Program-made: the position numbers and the translations under genes
Shown here: one piece after another, positions 1-5,911 of the stretch
How positions within the stretch are numbered: position 1 is the first letter of the stretch
How the letters are laid out: each line of letters opens with the position of its first letter
NCBI GenBank assembly: GCA_041648755.1
Contig: JBAZOJ010000126.1
Coordinates: 1-10,637 of the forward strand
Source of the DNA: JBAZOJ01 sp041648755
GTDB taxonomy: Bacteria > Planctomycetota > B143-G9
Direction: 5' to 3'
Length of the DNA stretch: 10,637 nucleotides
Notes under the pieces: model-generated
Database searches by the model: none
Told to the model about the DNA's origin: nothing
The model's input: only the letters and a program-made list of their open reading frames with translations

Positions 1-994
1 GGCTCGGGCAGACCGCCGCGCATTTGCCGCAGGAGATGCACTTTTGTCTATCCACGCGTATCCGGAAAATCGAGACCTTTTCCGCGAGCCACCCCACGAG
101 CCCGAACGGGCAGAACAAGTGGCACCATGGCCTGTACACGAACAACGAGGCTACAAGAAGCAACTCCAGGAAGATCGCGCCTGAAAGCGCGAGAACCGCC
201 GGGTTGAAGACCTTGAACGGATCAATCCACTGCACGAGATCGAACGCGTAAATGGAGGCTGCTGCCGATAGCGCGGCGAAGAAGGCAACGCGAACCGAAT
301 TCGTCAACGCAAATGGAAGCTTGAACTGGAGGATTGCCCCTTTGCGGTCTGCGGAATCCCGCCCGAGTCGGAACAGGAAATCCTGCAACGTACCGAGTTG
401 GCAGCCCCAGGAACAGATGAACTTGTTCGCGACGATCGTGAGCAGGATGAAGCCTCCGAACGCTATGAGCCGCGGGATAAACACGTCGTGCCGCGTGGCC
501 AGCCGGACTATTGCGTCCTTCACCGTTCCCATCGGCGACGGGTCGGCTCCCAGAATAACTCCGAAAATCACTGTCGTGGCGAGGTAGAACCACTTCCTGT
601 ACGCTGCGGTGATCAGCGATTTGCGCAGCAGGAAAAAGGCCGTGCCGATGAAGAGCAGCCACAGCGCGAACTTGATGACGATCTTCTGCCAGTTCTTTGA
701 ATCCTCCCTTACAAAAGACAGCCAAATCGACATCTGCGATACGGTCATATTCTCAAATTGCTTTCCCTTGAACATTGGCTGGTCCAGGATGGCCTTGATG
801 TCCTCCCCTGGATAGAAATAACCCATCTGCCGGTTGGACAGGCCGTTGGCGTCGCGGAACTCCCGCACCGTTATCCCGGGATGGATTGACATCGGGCTCT
901 GTTCCACCTCCCACAGGGGCGCGATAAGGTACGAAGCGACAATCACCCCCGCAACCACCAGCAGTGCTATCGCGAGCGCCTTGGCATAGGCCAT
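1..994 (-). CDS. Membrane polyferredoxin, NapH/Fer4_5-type 4Fe-4S protein (partial, runs off the left edge)
   Basis: The frame is open from an ATG at 994-992 to the window edge, giving 331 residues with no stop, so the C-terminus is missing. Residues 4-26 form a membrane helix. Residues 27-100 look extracytoplasmic. Further helices lie near 106-124, 134-150, 173-192, 232-252 and 266-287. Cysteine motifs are CSWGC (C194, C198), CHLFC (C291, C295) and a 4Fe-4S ferredoxin motif CISCGKCAAVC (C319, C322, C325, C329). Helices interleaved with CxxxC pairs and a following ferredoxin domain are typical of NapH/RdxA/NosR-type membrane iron-sulfur proteins, which pass electrons between the quinone pool or cytoplasm and an extracytoplasmic acceptor. 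The partner here is unknown. A GGCAGG-like ribosome site precedes the ATG. It starts 16 nt after the FMN protein gene, so the two are probably cotranscribed. The family call is firm, the exact role is not. Confidence 0.85.
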   Translation of the reverse strand, partial: MAYAKALAIALLVVAGVIVASYLIAPLWEVEQSPMSIHPGITVREFRDANGLSNRQMGYFYPGEDIKAILDQPMFKGKQFENMTVSQMSIWLSFVREDSKNWQKIVIKFALWLLFIGTAFFLLRKSLITAAYRKWFYLATTVIFGVILGADPSPMGTVKDAIVRLATRHDVFIPRLIAFGGFILLTIVANKFICSWGCQLGTLQDFLFRLGRDSADRKGAILQFKLPFALTNSVRVAFFAALSAAASIYAFDLVQWIDPFKVFNPAVLALSGAIFLELLLVASLFVYRPWCHLFCPFGLVGWLAEKVSIFRIRVDRQKCISCGKCAAVCPS

Positions 995-1010
995 CAGTAC
1001 ACCTGCCTTC

Positions 1011-1412
1011 TTACCCCTGCGGCATCTTATAGACTTCGAAGTCCTTCACGGTTACGCGTGCCAGAACGTAATTGGGATCCGTGTCGCCTTTCCTGAAGAA
1101 GCGCTTCCAGCCCTGTTGCCAGAGCTTTGTCTTCATCTCCTGGTCCGTGACCACGGTTGCATCGCCCCAGGACCGGAAGCTGTGGCCCTTCTCCCATGCG
1201 GAGAGTGAGACCGAGCCGTTCGCGCGGATATCCGCGATCTTGGCCGAGTCATCGAAAGTGCCGAACCACACTGTCAGGTCGTCGTCAACGTGCGCGATCG
1301 ACATTGCGCGGACAGCCGCGTGGCCCTTGGCGTCAACGGTCGCCATGTGAATCACTTCGAGGGAACGCAACACTTCCAGCGCCAACGCCTTGTCTTTCAG
1401 GTTCATTTCCAT
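1011..1412 (-). CDS. Pyridoxamine 5'-phosphate oxidase-like FMN-binding split-barrel protein
   Basis: A 133-residue soluble protein of the usual length for the small general-stress or PNPOx-like split-barrel family. An N-terminal helix (5-20) leads into the first strand, MATVDAKG (23-30). It is followed by AVRAMSI (33-39), DLTVWFGT (45-52) and SAKIADIRANG (56-66), the spacing expected for the barrel strands and FMN phosphate-contact region of this family. The C-terminal part, WKRFFRKGDTDPNYVLARV (102-120), also resembles the family. The substrate is unknown; members often bind FMN, F420 or haem and reduce small molecules. The first ATG is chosen because GGAGGA (1423-1418) sits 5 nt upstream; a second in-frame ATG two codons later is too far from it. 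It is first in a two-gene operon with the polyferredoxin, which suggests a redox role. No signal peptide is seen. Confidence 0.85.
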   Translation of the reverse strand: MEMNLKDKALALEVLRSLEVIHMATVDAKGHAAVRAMSIAHVDDDLTVWFGTFDDSAKIADIRANGSVSLSAWEKGHSFRSWGDATVVTDQEMKTKLWQQGWKRFFRKGDTDPNYVLARVTVKDFEVYKMPQG

Positions 1413-1616
1413 CTGAATCCTCCATTTTACTCATTCTACCCGCTGCCGCGCGCGGGGGCAAGAAGAGGGCGCAAAACAAGGTCGAGTTGCCAGGATTCAG
1501 CAACAGTCCCGCCCGTGGATGGGTTTTCACCGTAACGGGCAGGGGCGTTTGGCGTTAGATGCATATGCAGGTCGACCCTTTTCGGTTAATAGCCACGACT
1601 TCCTGAGGAGGCAGCG
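1413..1616. other. Divergent intergenic region
   Basis: 204 nt separate the leftward redox operon from the rightward secreted-protein genes. The left third holds the minus-strand promoter. The right end holds the ribosome site GAGGAGG (1605-1611). I found no convincing plus-strand promoter; GTTAAT near 1585 is a possible -10 without a clear -35. No RNA gene or terminator is visible. Confidence 0.5.
1433..1461 (-). promoter_or_regulatory. Sigma70-like promoter of the FMN protein/polyferredoxin operon
   Basis: On the minus strand, -35 TTGCCC (1461-1456) and -10 TAGAAT (1438-1433) are separated by exactly 17 nt. Transcription would start near 1426, giving a leader of about 14 nt that contains the GGAGGA ribosome site. 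The 10-bp palindrome CCGCGCGCGG (1446-1455) lies in the spacer and could bind a regulator, though it is a simple GC alternation. This is called by eye and is not proven. Confidence 0.5.
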
Positions 1617-2261
1617 ATGCGAATCAGATCCAGGGCATTGCTCGTTGTACTGCTTCTGGGAGCCCTTACAGCGACCGCAGTATTCTCCTCGTTCAATGTC
1701 TGCCAGGTGGCCGGCGAGGACAAGGACAATCCCGCACAGATTGAGTCCTTCACTGGAAACCTGCGCATCACGGGTTTTGTTGGTGATGTACTCAGCGTAA
1801 TGACTGACAGCAGCAAACTGCTTTTCTTCTACAACCGAAGTACACAGGCTGTTACCCGGGTCAATATCCCAAACGCGCGGTACATCTGGGCCACCAAGCA
1901 CTACTTCATTGCCACCTCGGTGTTCGAAGAGCGCGGAACTGAATCCTTGGATGTGCTCGATCCCACGGGGAAGGTCGTGGCATCGTCGGGAGAATTCACG
2001 CCTGTCGAAGTACCTGAAAAAGAGAGACGGATACACCCGTACTGGTTGGGAGTCTTCGAGTTCGCGAAGTCAATAGCCATCGGGCGGGGCAAGGAAGTCT
2101 GGATCATTCCCCTGGTCCCCGGTCGGGAAGTACAACACATTGCTGGCCCTTCCTGGGAGACTGCAGTCTGCAATGACAAGATTCTGCGATTCGCCAAGGG
2201 GAGTTGCGCGTCATTTACGACGACTCCGGCGCAGCACCGGAAGAGTATCCTTGCGCCCTGA
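1617..2261 (+). CDS. Secreted protein of unknown function, N-terminal part (frameshifted, continues in the next frame)
   Basis: Reading starts at the ATG at 1617, with the strong ribosome site GAGGAGG 5 nt upstream. Residues 1-22 are a classical signal peptide (MRIRSR, then a hydrophobic core). The mature part has alternating short strands and turns, such as LDVLDPTGKVV and GKEVWIIPLVPG, which look like blades of a beta-propeller; no family signature is recognised. Up to AAG GGG at 2196-2201 the translation looks natural. After that it becomes a low-quality tail ending at 2261, while the -1 frame gives a natural continuation (KILRFAKG, then ELRVIYDDSG). The two pieces are therefore probably one gene of about 427 residues broken by loss of one G in the GGGG run at 2198-2201. 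It could be a pseudogene, a sequence error or, less likely, recoding. Confidence 0.7.
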   Translation: MRIRSRALLVVLLLGALTATAVFSSFNVCQVAGEDKDNPAQIESFTGNLRITGFVGDVLSVMTDSSKLLFFYNRSTQAVTRVNIPNARYIWATKHYFIATSVFEERGTESLDVLDPTGKVVASSGEFTPVEVPEKERRIHPYWLGVFEFAKSIAIGRGKEVWIIPLVPGREVQHIAGPSWETAVCNDKILRFAKGSCASFTTTPAQHRKSILAP

Positions 2262-2902
2262 AGGGCGAGGTTACCGAGTTTCAGAATCTGAACGCCGGGG
2301 TGTTCTTTGCTGTATTCCAGCGAATGTACCCGAAAGACCCCGGATACGAGTTTGTTCCTGTTTCCGCGGAGGGGAAAGTATTCGAGAAGCGCGATTTCAA
2401 GGACTCGTTCCCACGGGTTACATTCCTGATCGAGGACTGCTATTGGCATCCATATTTCGAAACCAGTTCCATAGATTCCGATATGGCCATCTGCAAGTTC
2501 CGGCCTGAGACAGGCAAATGGGAGGACGAGGCCATTTTCGGAGACGAACCCCGGGTCATCGTTCCAACTGCGCGGGACACAATTCTATTCCTGAAAGGCG
2601 TCTCGGTGATGGAATTCAGCCCGAAGACGCGCGAGGCCAGCGTACTTCTCACGATGCCCAATGATGAATTCGCAAGCTGGATGGTCTCGGATGTCCGATT
2701 GCCGGAGGACATGTTCATCGTTGGACGTCACATGTGCACTCGCGGCAAGTACAGGAACACTTTTTATGGCCGCGGAGTCAGCGGGCTTGGCAAGGTCATC
2801 GAGGCGATCAAACAGATAGAAGGACAGAAGCAGGGCCGTGCCGGGCGCGTGGAATGCGTATTGCCCTGCGTGCAAAACGCTTATGATTGCAGATATGAAT
2901 AG
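2204..2902 (+). CDS. Secreted protein of unknown function, C-terminal part (continuation of the 1617 gene after a -1 frameshift)
   Basis: This frame is open from 2177 to the TAG at 2900-2902. A TTG at 2204 could serve as an independent start, but no ribosome site or signal peptide supports it, and the sequence reads on smoothly from the upstream frame. The product, about 232 residues, continues the strand-turn pattern (FVPVSAEGKVFEKRDF, GKWEDEAIFGDEPRVIV, SVMEFSPKTREASVLL), consistent with more beta-propeller blades. The C-terminal stretch from about residue 200 is basic and polar and contains three cysteines. The stop overlaps the probable ATG of the next gene by 8 nt, which suggests translational coupling with the thioredoxin-like protein. 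No enzymatic motif is recognised. Its length and composition argue that it is or recently was translated, so I treat it as a gene fragment rather than a chance frame. Confidence 0.65.
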   Translation: MRVIYDDSGAAPEEYPCALKGEVTEFQNLNAGVFFAVFQRMYPKDPGYEFVPVSAEGKVFEKRDFKDSFPRVTFLIEDCYWHPYFETSSIDSDMAICKFRPETGKWEDEAIFGDEPRVIVPTARDTILFLKGVSVMEFSPKTREASVLLTMPNDEFASWMVSDVRLPEDMFIVGRHMCTRGKYRNTFYGRGVSGLGKVIEAIKQIEGQKQGRAGRVECVLPCVQNAYDCRYE

Positions 2903-3884
2903 TACTAAGAAACTGCTCATTTTCGCAGCGATAGGCATCGTGGCCGTGGTTGTCGTGGTGGTCGCCTTCGTACTACCGCGCGGCACGCCCACCACTACCC
3001 CTGTCCCCATGACCACCCCGCCAGCAGTGACTTACTCCGGCGACACCGCGGAGGGCTTTATGACTGCATTCAAGGGAAAGCCGGTTGTCCTGCTTCTCGG
3101 GATGGTTGGCTGCTCTAACACCGCACGGGCAACGGAAGGCCTGGATGAGTTTTCCAAGCGCTATCCCGGTGTCGGGATCGCGCGCATGGATGTCCCCCCT
3201 CCGGGCGGTACCGCGACCAGGATTTCACTTTGGGAGCATCCCTATCCATACCTGATTGACGATGGCAGGGCGGTTGCCAAGAAGCTCAACTTCTTCTACT
3301 ATCCCACGTTGTACCTGCTCGACGGTGACGGTGAAGTCCGTTTCTTCGGCGATTTCCAAGCCCCGAGCCTCGCGAAGATGATCGATGAAGTCCTTGCCGA
3401 AAAGAAGGGCGCCGAGAAAAAGTTCTTCCTCCCCAAGATGCTCGCGGCCGGGACTGTTGCGCCCTTGTTCTCCGCACCCGTGCTGGGTGGGGCCGGGAAA
3501 ACGGCCGCGTTCGACGGCAAGGGCCCGATGCTGCTTGTGTTTACTTCCCTCGACTGCCCGTTCAGTTCGGCCTACGTGAAGGACATTAGCAAGCTGAAGG
3601 ATGAATTCACCGACAAGGTCTCCTTCCTCCTTGTGGAGCGCGTGGCCGACCAGGCCAGGCTCGATGGATATTACGCCAACCTCGAGGGCTTCACTGTGTT
3701 GCTCGACCCCAAAGGCGATAACTCATCTAAGTACGGCATCGAGGGCTTCCCGTACTTCTATGCCATCGGTGCGGACGGCAAAGTCGCATCGAGCGGACCA
3801 TACACGACCGAGTCCGGCCGCAAGGCGATTATGAGGCTGCTTGGGATGGAAGGCGCCGAAGACGCCGCCATCGGAGCGGGCTGA
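2895..3884 (+). CDS. Membrane-anchored protein with two tandem thioredoxin-fold domains, each monothiol
   Basis: The ATG at 2895 is chosen because it gives a short basic N-terminus (MNSTKK) directly before a membrane segment (7-27). An in-frame ATG at 2883 and a GTG at 2838 are alternatives; none has a good ribosome site, and coupling to the upstream stop is likely. The product is 329 residues. A Pro/Thr-rich linker (29-46) precedes domain 1 (about 47-170). It has a thioredoxin-like strand VVLLLGMVGCSNTAR with only Cys73, and a cis-Pro motif YYPTLYLLDGDG (Pro137). Domain 2 (about 185-315) starts like redoxin/TlpA proteins (AAGTVAPLFSAPVL). It has LLVFTSLDCPFSSAYV with only Cys221 and a cis-Pro motif FPYFYAIGADG (Pro286). 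Both domains lack the second Cys of CxxC, so a classical dithiol reductase is unlikely. Peroxidase, glutaredoxin-like monothiol or binding roles are possible. A terminator follows. Confidence 0.8.
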   Translation: MNSTKKLLIFAAIGIVAVVVVVVAFVLPRGTPTTTPVPMTTPPAVTYSGDTAEGFMTAFKGKPVVLLLGMVGCSNTARATEGLDEFSKRYPGVGIARMDVPPPGGTATRISLWEHPYPYLIDDGRAVAKKLNFFYYPTLYLLDGDGEVRFFGDFQAPSLAKMIDEVLAEKKGAEKKFFLPKMLAAGTVAPLFSAPVLGGAGKTAAFDGKGPMLLVFTSLDCPFSSAYVKDISKLKDEFTDKVSFLLVERVADQARLDGYYANLEGFTVLLDPKGDNSSKYGIEGFPYFYAIGADGKVASSGPYTTESGRKAIMRLLGMEGAEDAAIGAG

Positions 3885-3896
3885 CGCGAATAATCC

Positions 3897-3913
3897 GCGG
3901 CGCGGTGCGCCGC
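3897..3913 (+). other. GC-rich hairpin between the stop codon and the terminator
   Basis: GCGGCGC (3897-3903) and GCGCCGC (3907-3913) form a perfect 7-bp stem with a 3-nt loop, 12 nt after the thioredoxin-like gene. It has no T-run, so it is not itself a terminator. It could protect the 3' end of the mRNA. Confidence 0.5.
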
Positions 3914-3924
3914 AGCAAAAAGGG

Positions 3925-3953
3925 AAAGGGCGGTCTTCGGGCTGCCCTTTTTT
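3925..3953 (+). terminator. Intrinsic terminator after the thioredoxin-like gene
   Basis: AAAGGGC (3925-3931) pairs with GCCCTTT (3944-3950) around a 12-nt loop that can pair partly. Six T residues (3948-3953) follow the CCC. It closes the 1617-3884 unit and separates it from the PAD-like gene. Confidence 0.75.
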
Positions 3954-3985
3954 CTGCTCAGGATGCTTGTATCCCTGTTGCGAGG

Positions 3986-3997
3986 TATAATCCGGGG
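3986..3997 (+). promoter_or_regulatory. Perfect -10 box TATAAT directly before the PAD-like start codon
   Basis: TATAAT (3986-3991) matches the -10 consensus fully. The GTG start codon begins 6 nt downstream at 3997, where transcription would begin, so the mRNA could be leaderless. No good -35 lies at 16-18 nt spacing; TTGTAT at 3967 is too close. GAGG (3982-3985) could instead act as a weak ribosome site 11 nt before the GTG if transcription starts further upstream. Confidence 0.45.
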
Positions 3998-5607
3998 TGA
4001 GGATCAATTACGCCTGTCTTCTCCTGCTCTGTGCAGTTCTGCTCATGCTGAGTGGAACACCCCCCGTTGCCGAAGACCAGCCGACGGCAGCCCTGAGCCT
4101 GTTAGTGAACTGTGATGATGACGACACCGACGGGCGCGCCGACTTCGCACGCGAGCCCGTTTCCCCTCCGCCCGCCGACAACGATATCTCCGCGTTCTCC
4201 CTGCCGCTCCCTCAAGCCGGGCCTGCGGGAACGATCAAGTTGCAACTCGCATCCGCGCAAGGCAATGCAGGGCCTTGCGTACGTGTGTTCGGCCCCGACG
4301 GGGCTGAGTGGCTCGGCCCGACCGCCGGTTCATCGAAAGAGCTTGACCCGGTGCGCGATAAAACCGCATTGGACCTGTGGAAGAAGGACGGCGCGAAGTT
4401 CAGGGCCGAAGCCCTGTTGTTCGGCCGGTCTGTCGCGCTGAGCGTTAACGGCAAGCACGCGTTGACGATCGACAATGCTCCACTTGGTCCTGCGCCCGCC
4501 ACATTGCCAATCGCCGCACCCGGCGACGTTTTTGTCAGCGACGATAACCTGGCGAGCGAGCTTGCACAGCGCATCGGGCCACCCTCGACCGTGGCCTATC
4601 CATTCTGCCAGAACGTTGCTGAAGCCTGCATCCAGCAGATCGGCCTCGGAAAAGAAGTACGTGCGATGCCCGTATTCCTGAGGCTCGTGAAGACCGCCGA
4701 ATGGGAGATCGTCCCCAGACCTGATGTGGGGGTATTCGATGTCCCCTGGTACGGTGGCGCGCCAGTCTCACTTGAGCTTGGCGGCGCAATCGAGGGGCTT
4801 CCTCCCCGCGCAGACGGCAGGCCGCGGGCGCTTGTCTCTCGCCGTGGAGAAATCAGGAGCCGCGTCACGGACTTCCTGCGTTCTTCGGGCTGCGAAGTAT
4901 ATGAGATCGACCTCTCAGGGCTCTGGATTGACCATCTCAACGAATTGGTCTGTGTCATTCCCTGTTCTTCCGGATTCAATATCCTGCTGGCCGATGTTGC
5001 TTCGGCGGTGGCGGAATTGCGGAATATGCCCGACGGCCCTTGGCCCGTACCCGCGCTCTTCTATTGCGAAGGCGGCCAATTCAACCCGCAGGCGATCGAG
5101 GCGCTTACCGTGGCAAGGGTCAGAAGCCTCTATACAAACGGCGACAGATTGTCCGAAGGCGCCGCGCGGCTCCAGGCTGCAATTGACGGCGTTGCTGTGG
5201 CATTGACCAATCCCGCGGGGCCAGCCATTCCCGCCGGGTGCATTATCCGCATCCCGGTGCTGTTCGACGCGACGCGAACTCGCGACGGAGATACCATTTC
5301 GGGGAAGATATGGTCCAACTACAGGACCCTTGCCAAGAAGGTCAACTACTTGAACGAATCGGCCTGCAACTCTTTGCCGGTCGAACTGGGGGACAAGAGA
5401 CTGGTATTTACCCCATCCCTTTGCGATGCGGACGGCCCGACTGCGGTATTTCGCAAGGGGGTGCTGGATGCGTTCACAAATGCCGGATTTCCGCCTCGGC
5501 AGGTGGTTTTCGTGAACATGTTTCCGAAGTTCATGTCCGGCGGTCAGGTCGGCTGCTGCGCCAATGCTCTGAGAATGCTGCTTCCTCGACCTGCGGATGC
5601 GGAATAG
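3997..5607 (+). CDS. Secreted peptidylarginine deiminase (PAD)-like protein with altered catalytic residues
   Basis: 536 residues from GTG. Residues 1-26 are a signal peptide, so the product is exported. LLVNCDDDDTDGRAD (35-49) matches the start of the PAD middle domain, where LLVNCDRD-type Asn/Asp residues bind calcium; FGPDGAEWLGP (98-108) continues it. The PAD N-terminal domain is absent. From about 200 the catalytic fold is recognisable by memory-based alignment to human PAD4: FCQN (203-206) to WMQD350, RPDVGV (241-246) to the GPDFGY region, GAIEGLPP (263-270) to GNLEVSPP, HLNE (313-316) to H471-V-D473-E, and GQVGCCAN (516-523) to GEVHCGTN with C645. His313 and Cys520 are thus kept, but both substrate-binding Asp positions are Asn (N206, N315). 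PADs turn protein arginine into citrulline; this protein may be inactive or use another substrate. It is probably transcribed from a promoter just upstream. Assignment to the superfamily is likely; the activity is unknown. Confidence 0.75.
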   Translation: MRINYACLLLLCAVLLMLSGTPPVAEDQPTAALSLLVNCDDDDTDGRADFAREPVSPPPADNDISAFSLPLPQAGPAGTIKLQLASAQGNAGPCVRVFGPDGAEWLGPTAGSSKELDPVRDKTALDLWKKDGAKFRAEALLFGRSVALSVNGKHALTIDNAPLGPAPATLPIAAPGDVFVSDDNLASELAQRIGPPSTVAYPFCQNVAEACIQQIGLGKEVRAMPVFLRLVKTAEWEIVPRPDVGVFDVPWYGGAPVSLELGGAIEGLPPRADGRPRALVSRRGEIRSRVTDFLRSSGCEVYEIDLSGLWIDHLNELVCVIPCSSGFNILLADVASAVAELRNMPDGPWPVPALFYCEGGQFNPQAIEALTVARVRSLYTNGDRLSEGAARLQAAIDGVAVALTNPAGPAIPAGCIIRIPVLFDATRTRDGDTISGKIWSNYRTLAKKVNYLNESACNSLPVELGDKRLVFTPSLCDADGPTAVFRKGVLDAFTNAGFPPRQVVFVNMFPKFMSGGQVGCCANALRMLLPRPADAE

Positions 5608-5776
5608 GGGGCGGACCCTTGGCGGGAGCGCGGAGGATCGCGAAATCTCTTGACTAAGCCCAAGGCACGTCTAAACTACTGTTCAAGAAAGTGAATCTAA
5701 ATCAGTAGATGTGCAACCTGCATCTGCGGGCTCGCGTCGCCCTTGTCGGGAGGTTAGTACAGTGGACGGAGGGACA
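5608..5776. other. Intergenic region between the PAD-like gene and the paralogue pair
   Basis: 169 nt with no convincing intrinsic terminator after the PAD-like gene, so read-through is possible. It contains a promoter (5650-5677), an upstream block also found before the second paralogue (5726-5746), and the ribosome site GGAGGG (5768-5773). Confidence 0.5.
5650..5677 (+). promoter_or_regulatory. Sigma70-like promoter of the paralogue pair
   Basis: TTGACT (5650-5655) and TAAACT (5672-5677) are separated by 16 nt and match the -35 and -10 consensus at 5 and 4 of 6 positions. The start point would be near 5684, giving a leader of about 90 nt before the ATG at 5777. Confidence 0.55.
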
Positions 5777-5911
5777 ATGAGGCCGTTAATTTTCCTGACC
5801 GGCATTTACCCTCACCAACGGACTATTCAGTTGTTCGGCCGCGTCGTTTGCCTGATCGTGGCGACCGCGCTTTTGTTTTCATCGGTGGTCAGGGGCGAGG
5901 ATGTGCCGCCG
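5726..5911 (+). repeat. Leader/signal-peptide repeat, copy A
   Basis: An ungapped match to 7857-8042. The first 21 nt (5726-5746) differ at 2 positions, the next 11 nt (5747-5757) are almost all different, and the last 154 nt (5758-5911) differ at 3 positions. The block covers the ribosome site, start codon and the first 45 codons of paralogue A. Confidence 0.9.

Noticed and set aside
222..725. Minus-strand open frame of 167 codons at the left
   Set aside because: It overlaps the polyferredoxin on the same strand in another frame. The polyferredoxin frame carries helices and all cysteine motifs, while this one is rich in Arg and His with no pattern.
1560..1577. GCATATGCAGGTCGAC resembles a cloning polylinker
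   Set aside because: It is not the exact sequence of a common vector and its surroundings read as normal genomic DNA, so chance is enough.
2196..2204. Programmed -1 frameshift signal
   Set aside because: AAG GGG does not fit the X XXY YYZ pattern, and I saw no strong downstream hairpin or upstream stimulatory ribosome site.
2838..2894. Upstream GTG start for the thioredoxin-like protein, adding a CPAC motif
   Set aside because: It would put 19 residues before the basic MNSTKK and membrane segment and spoil a normal N-terminal anchor; the CxxC looks like a chance translation of the overlapping gene.
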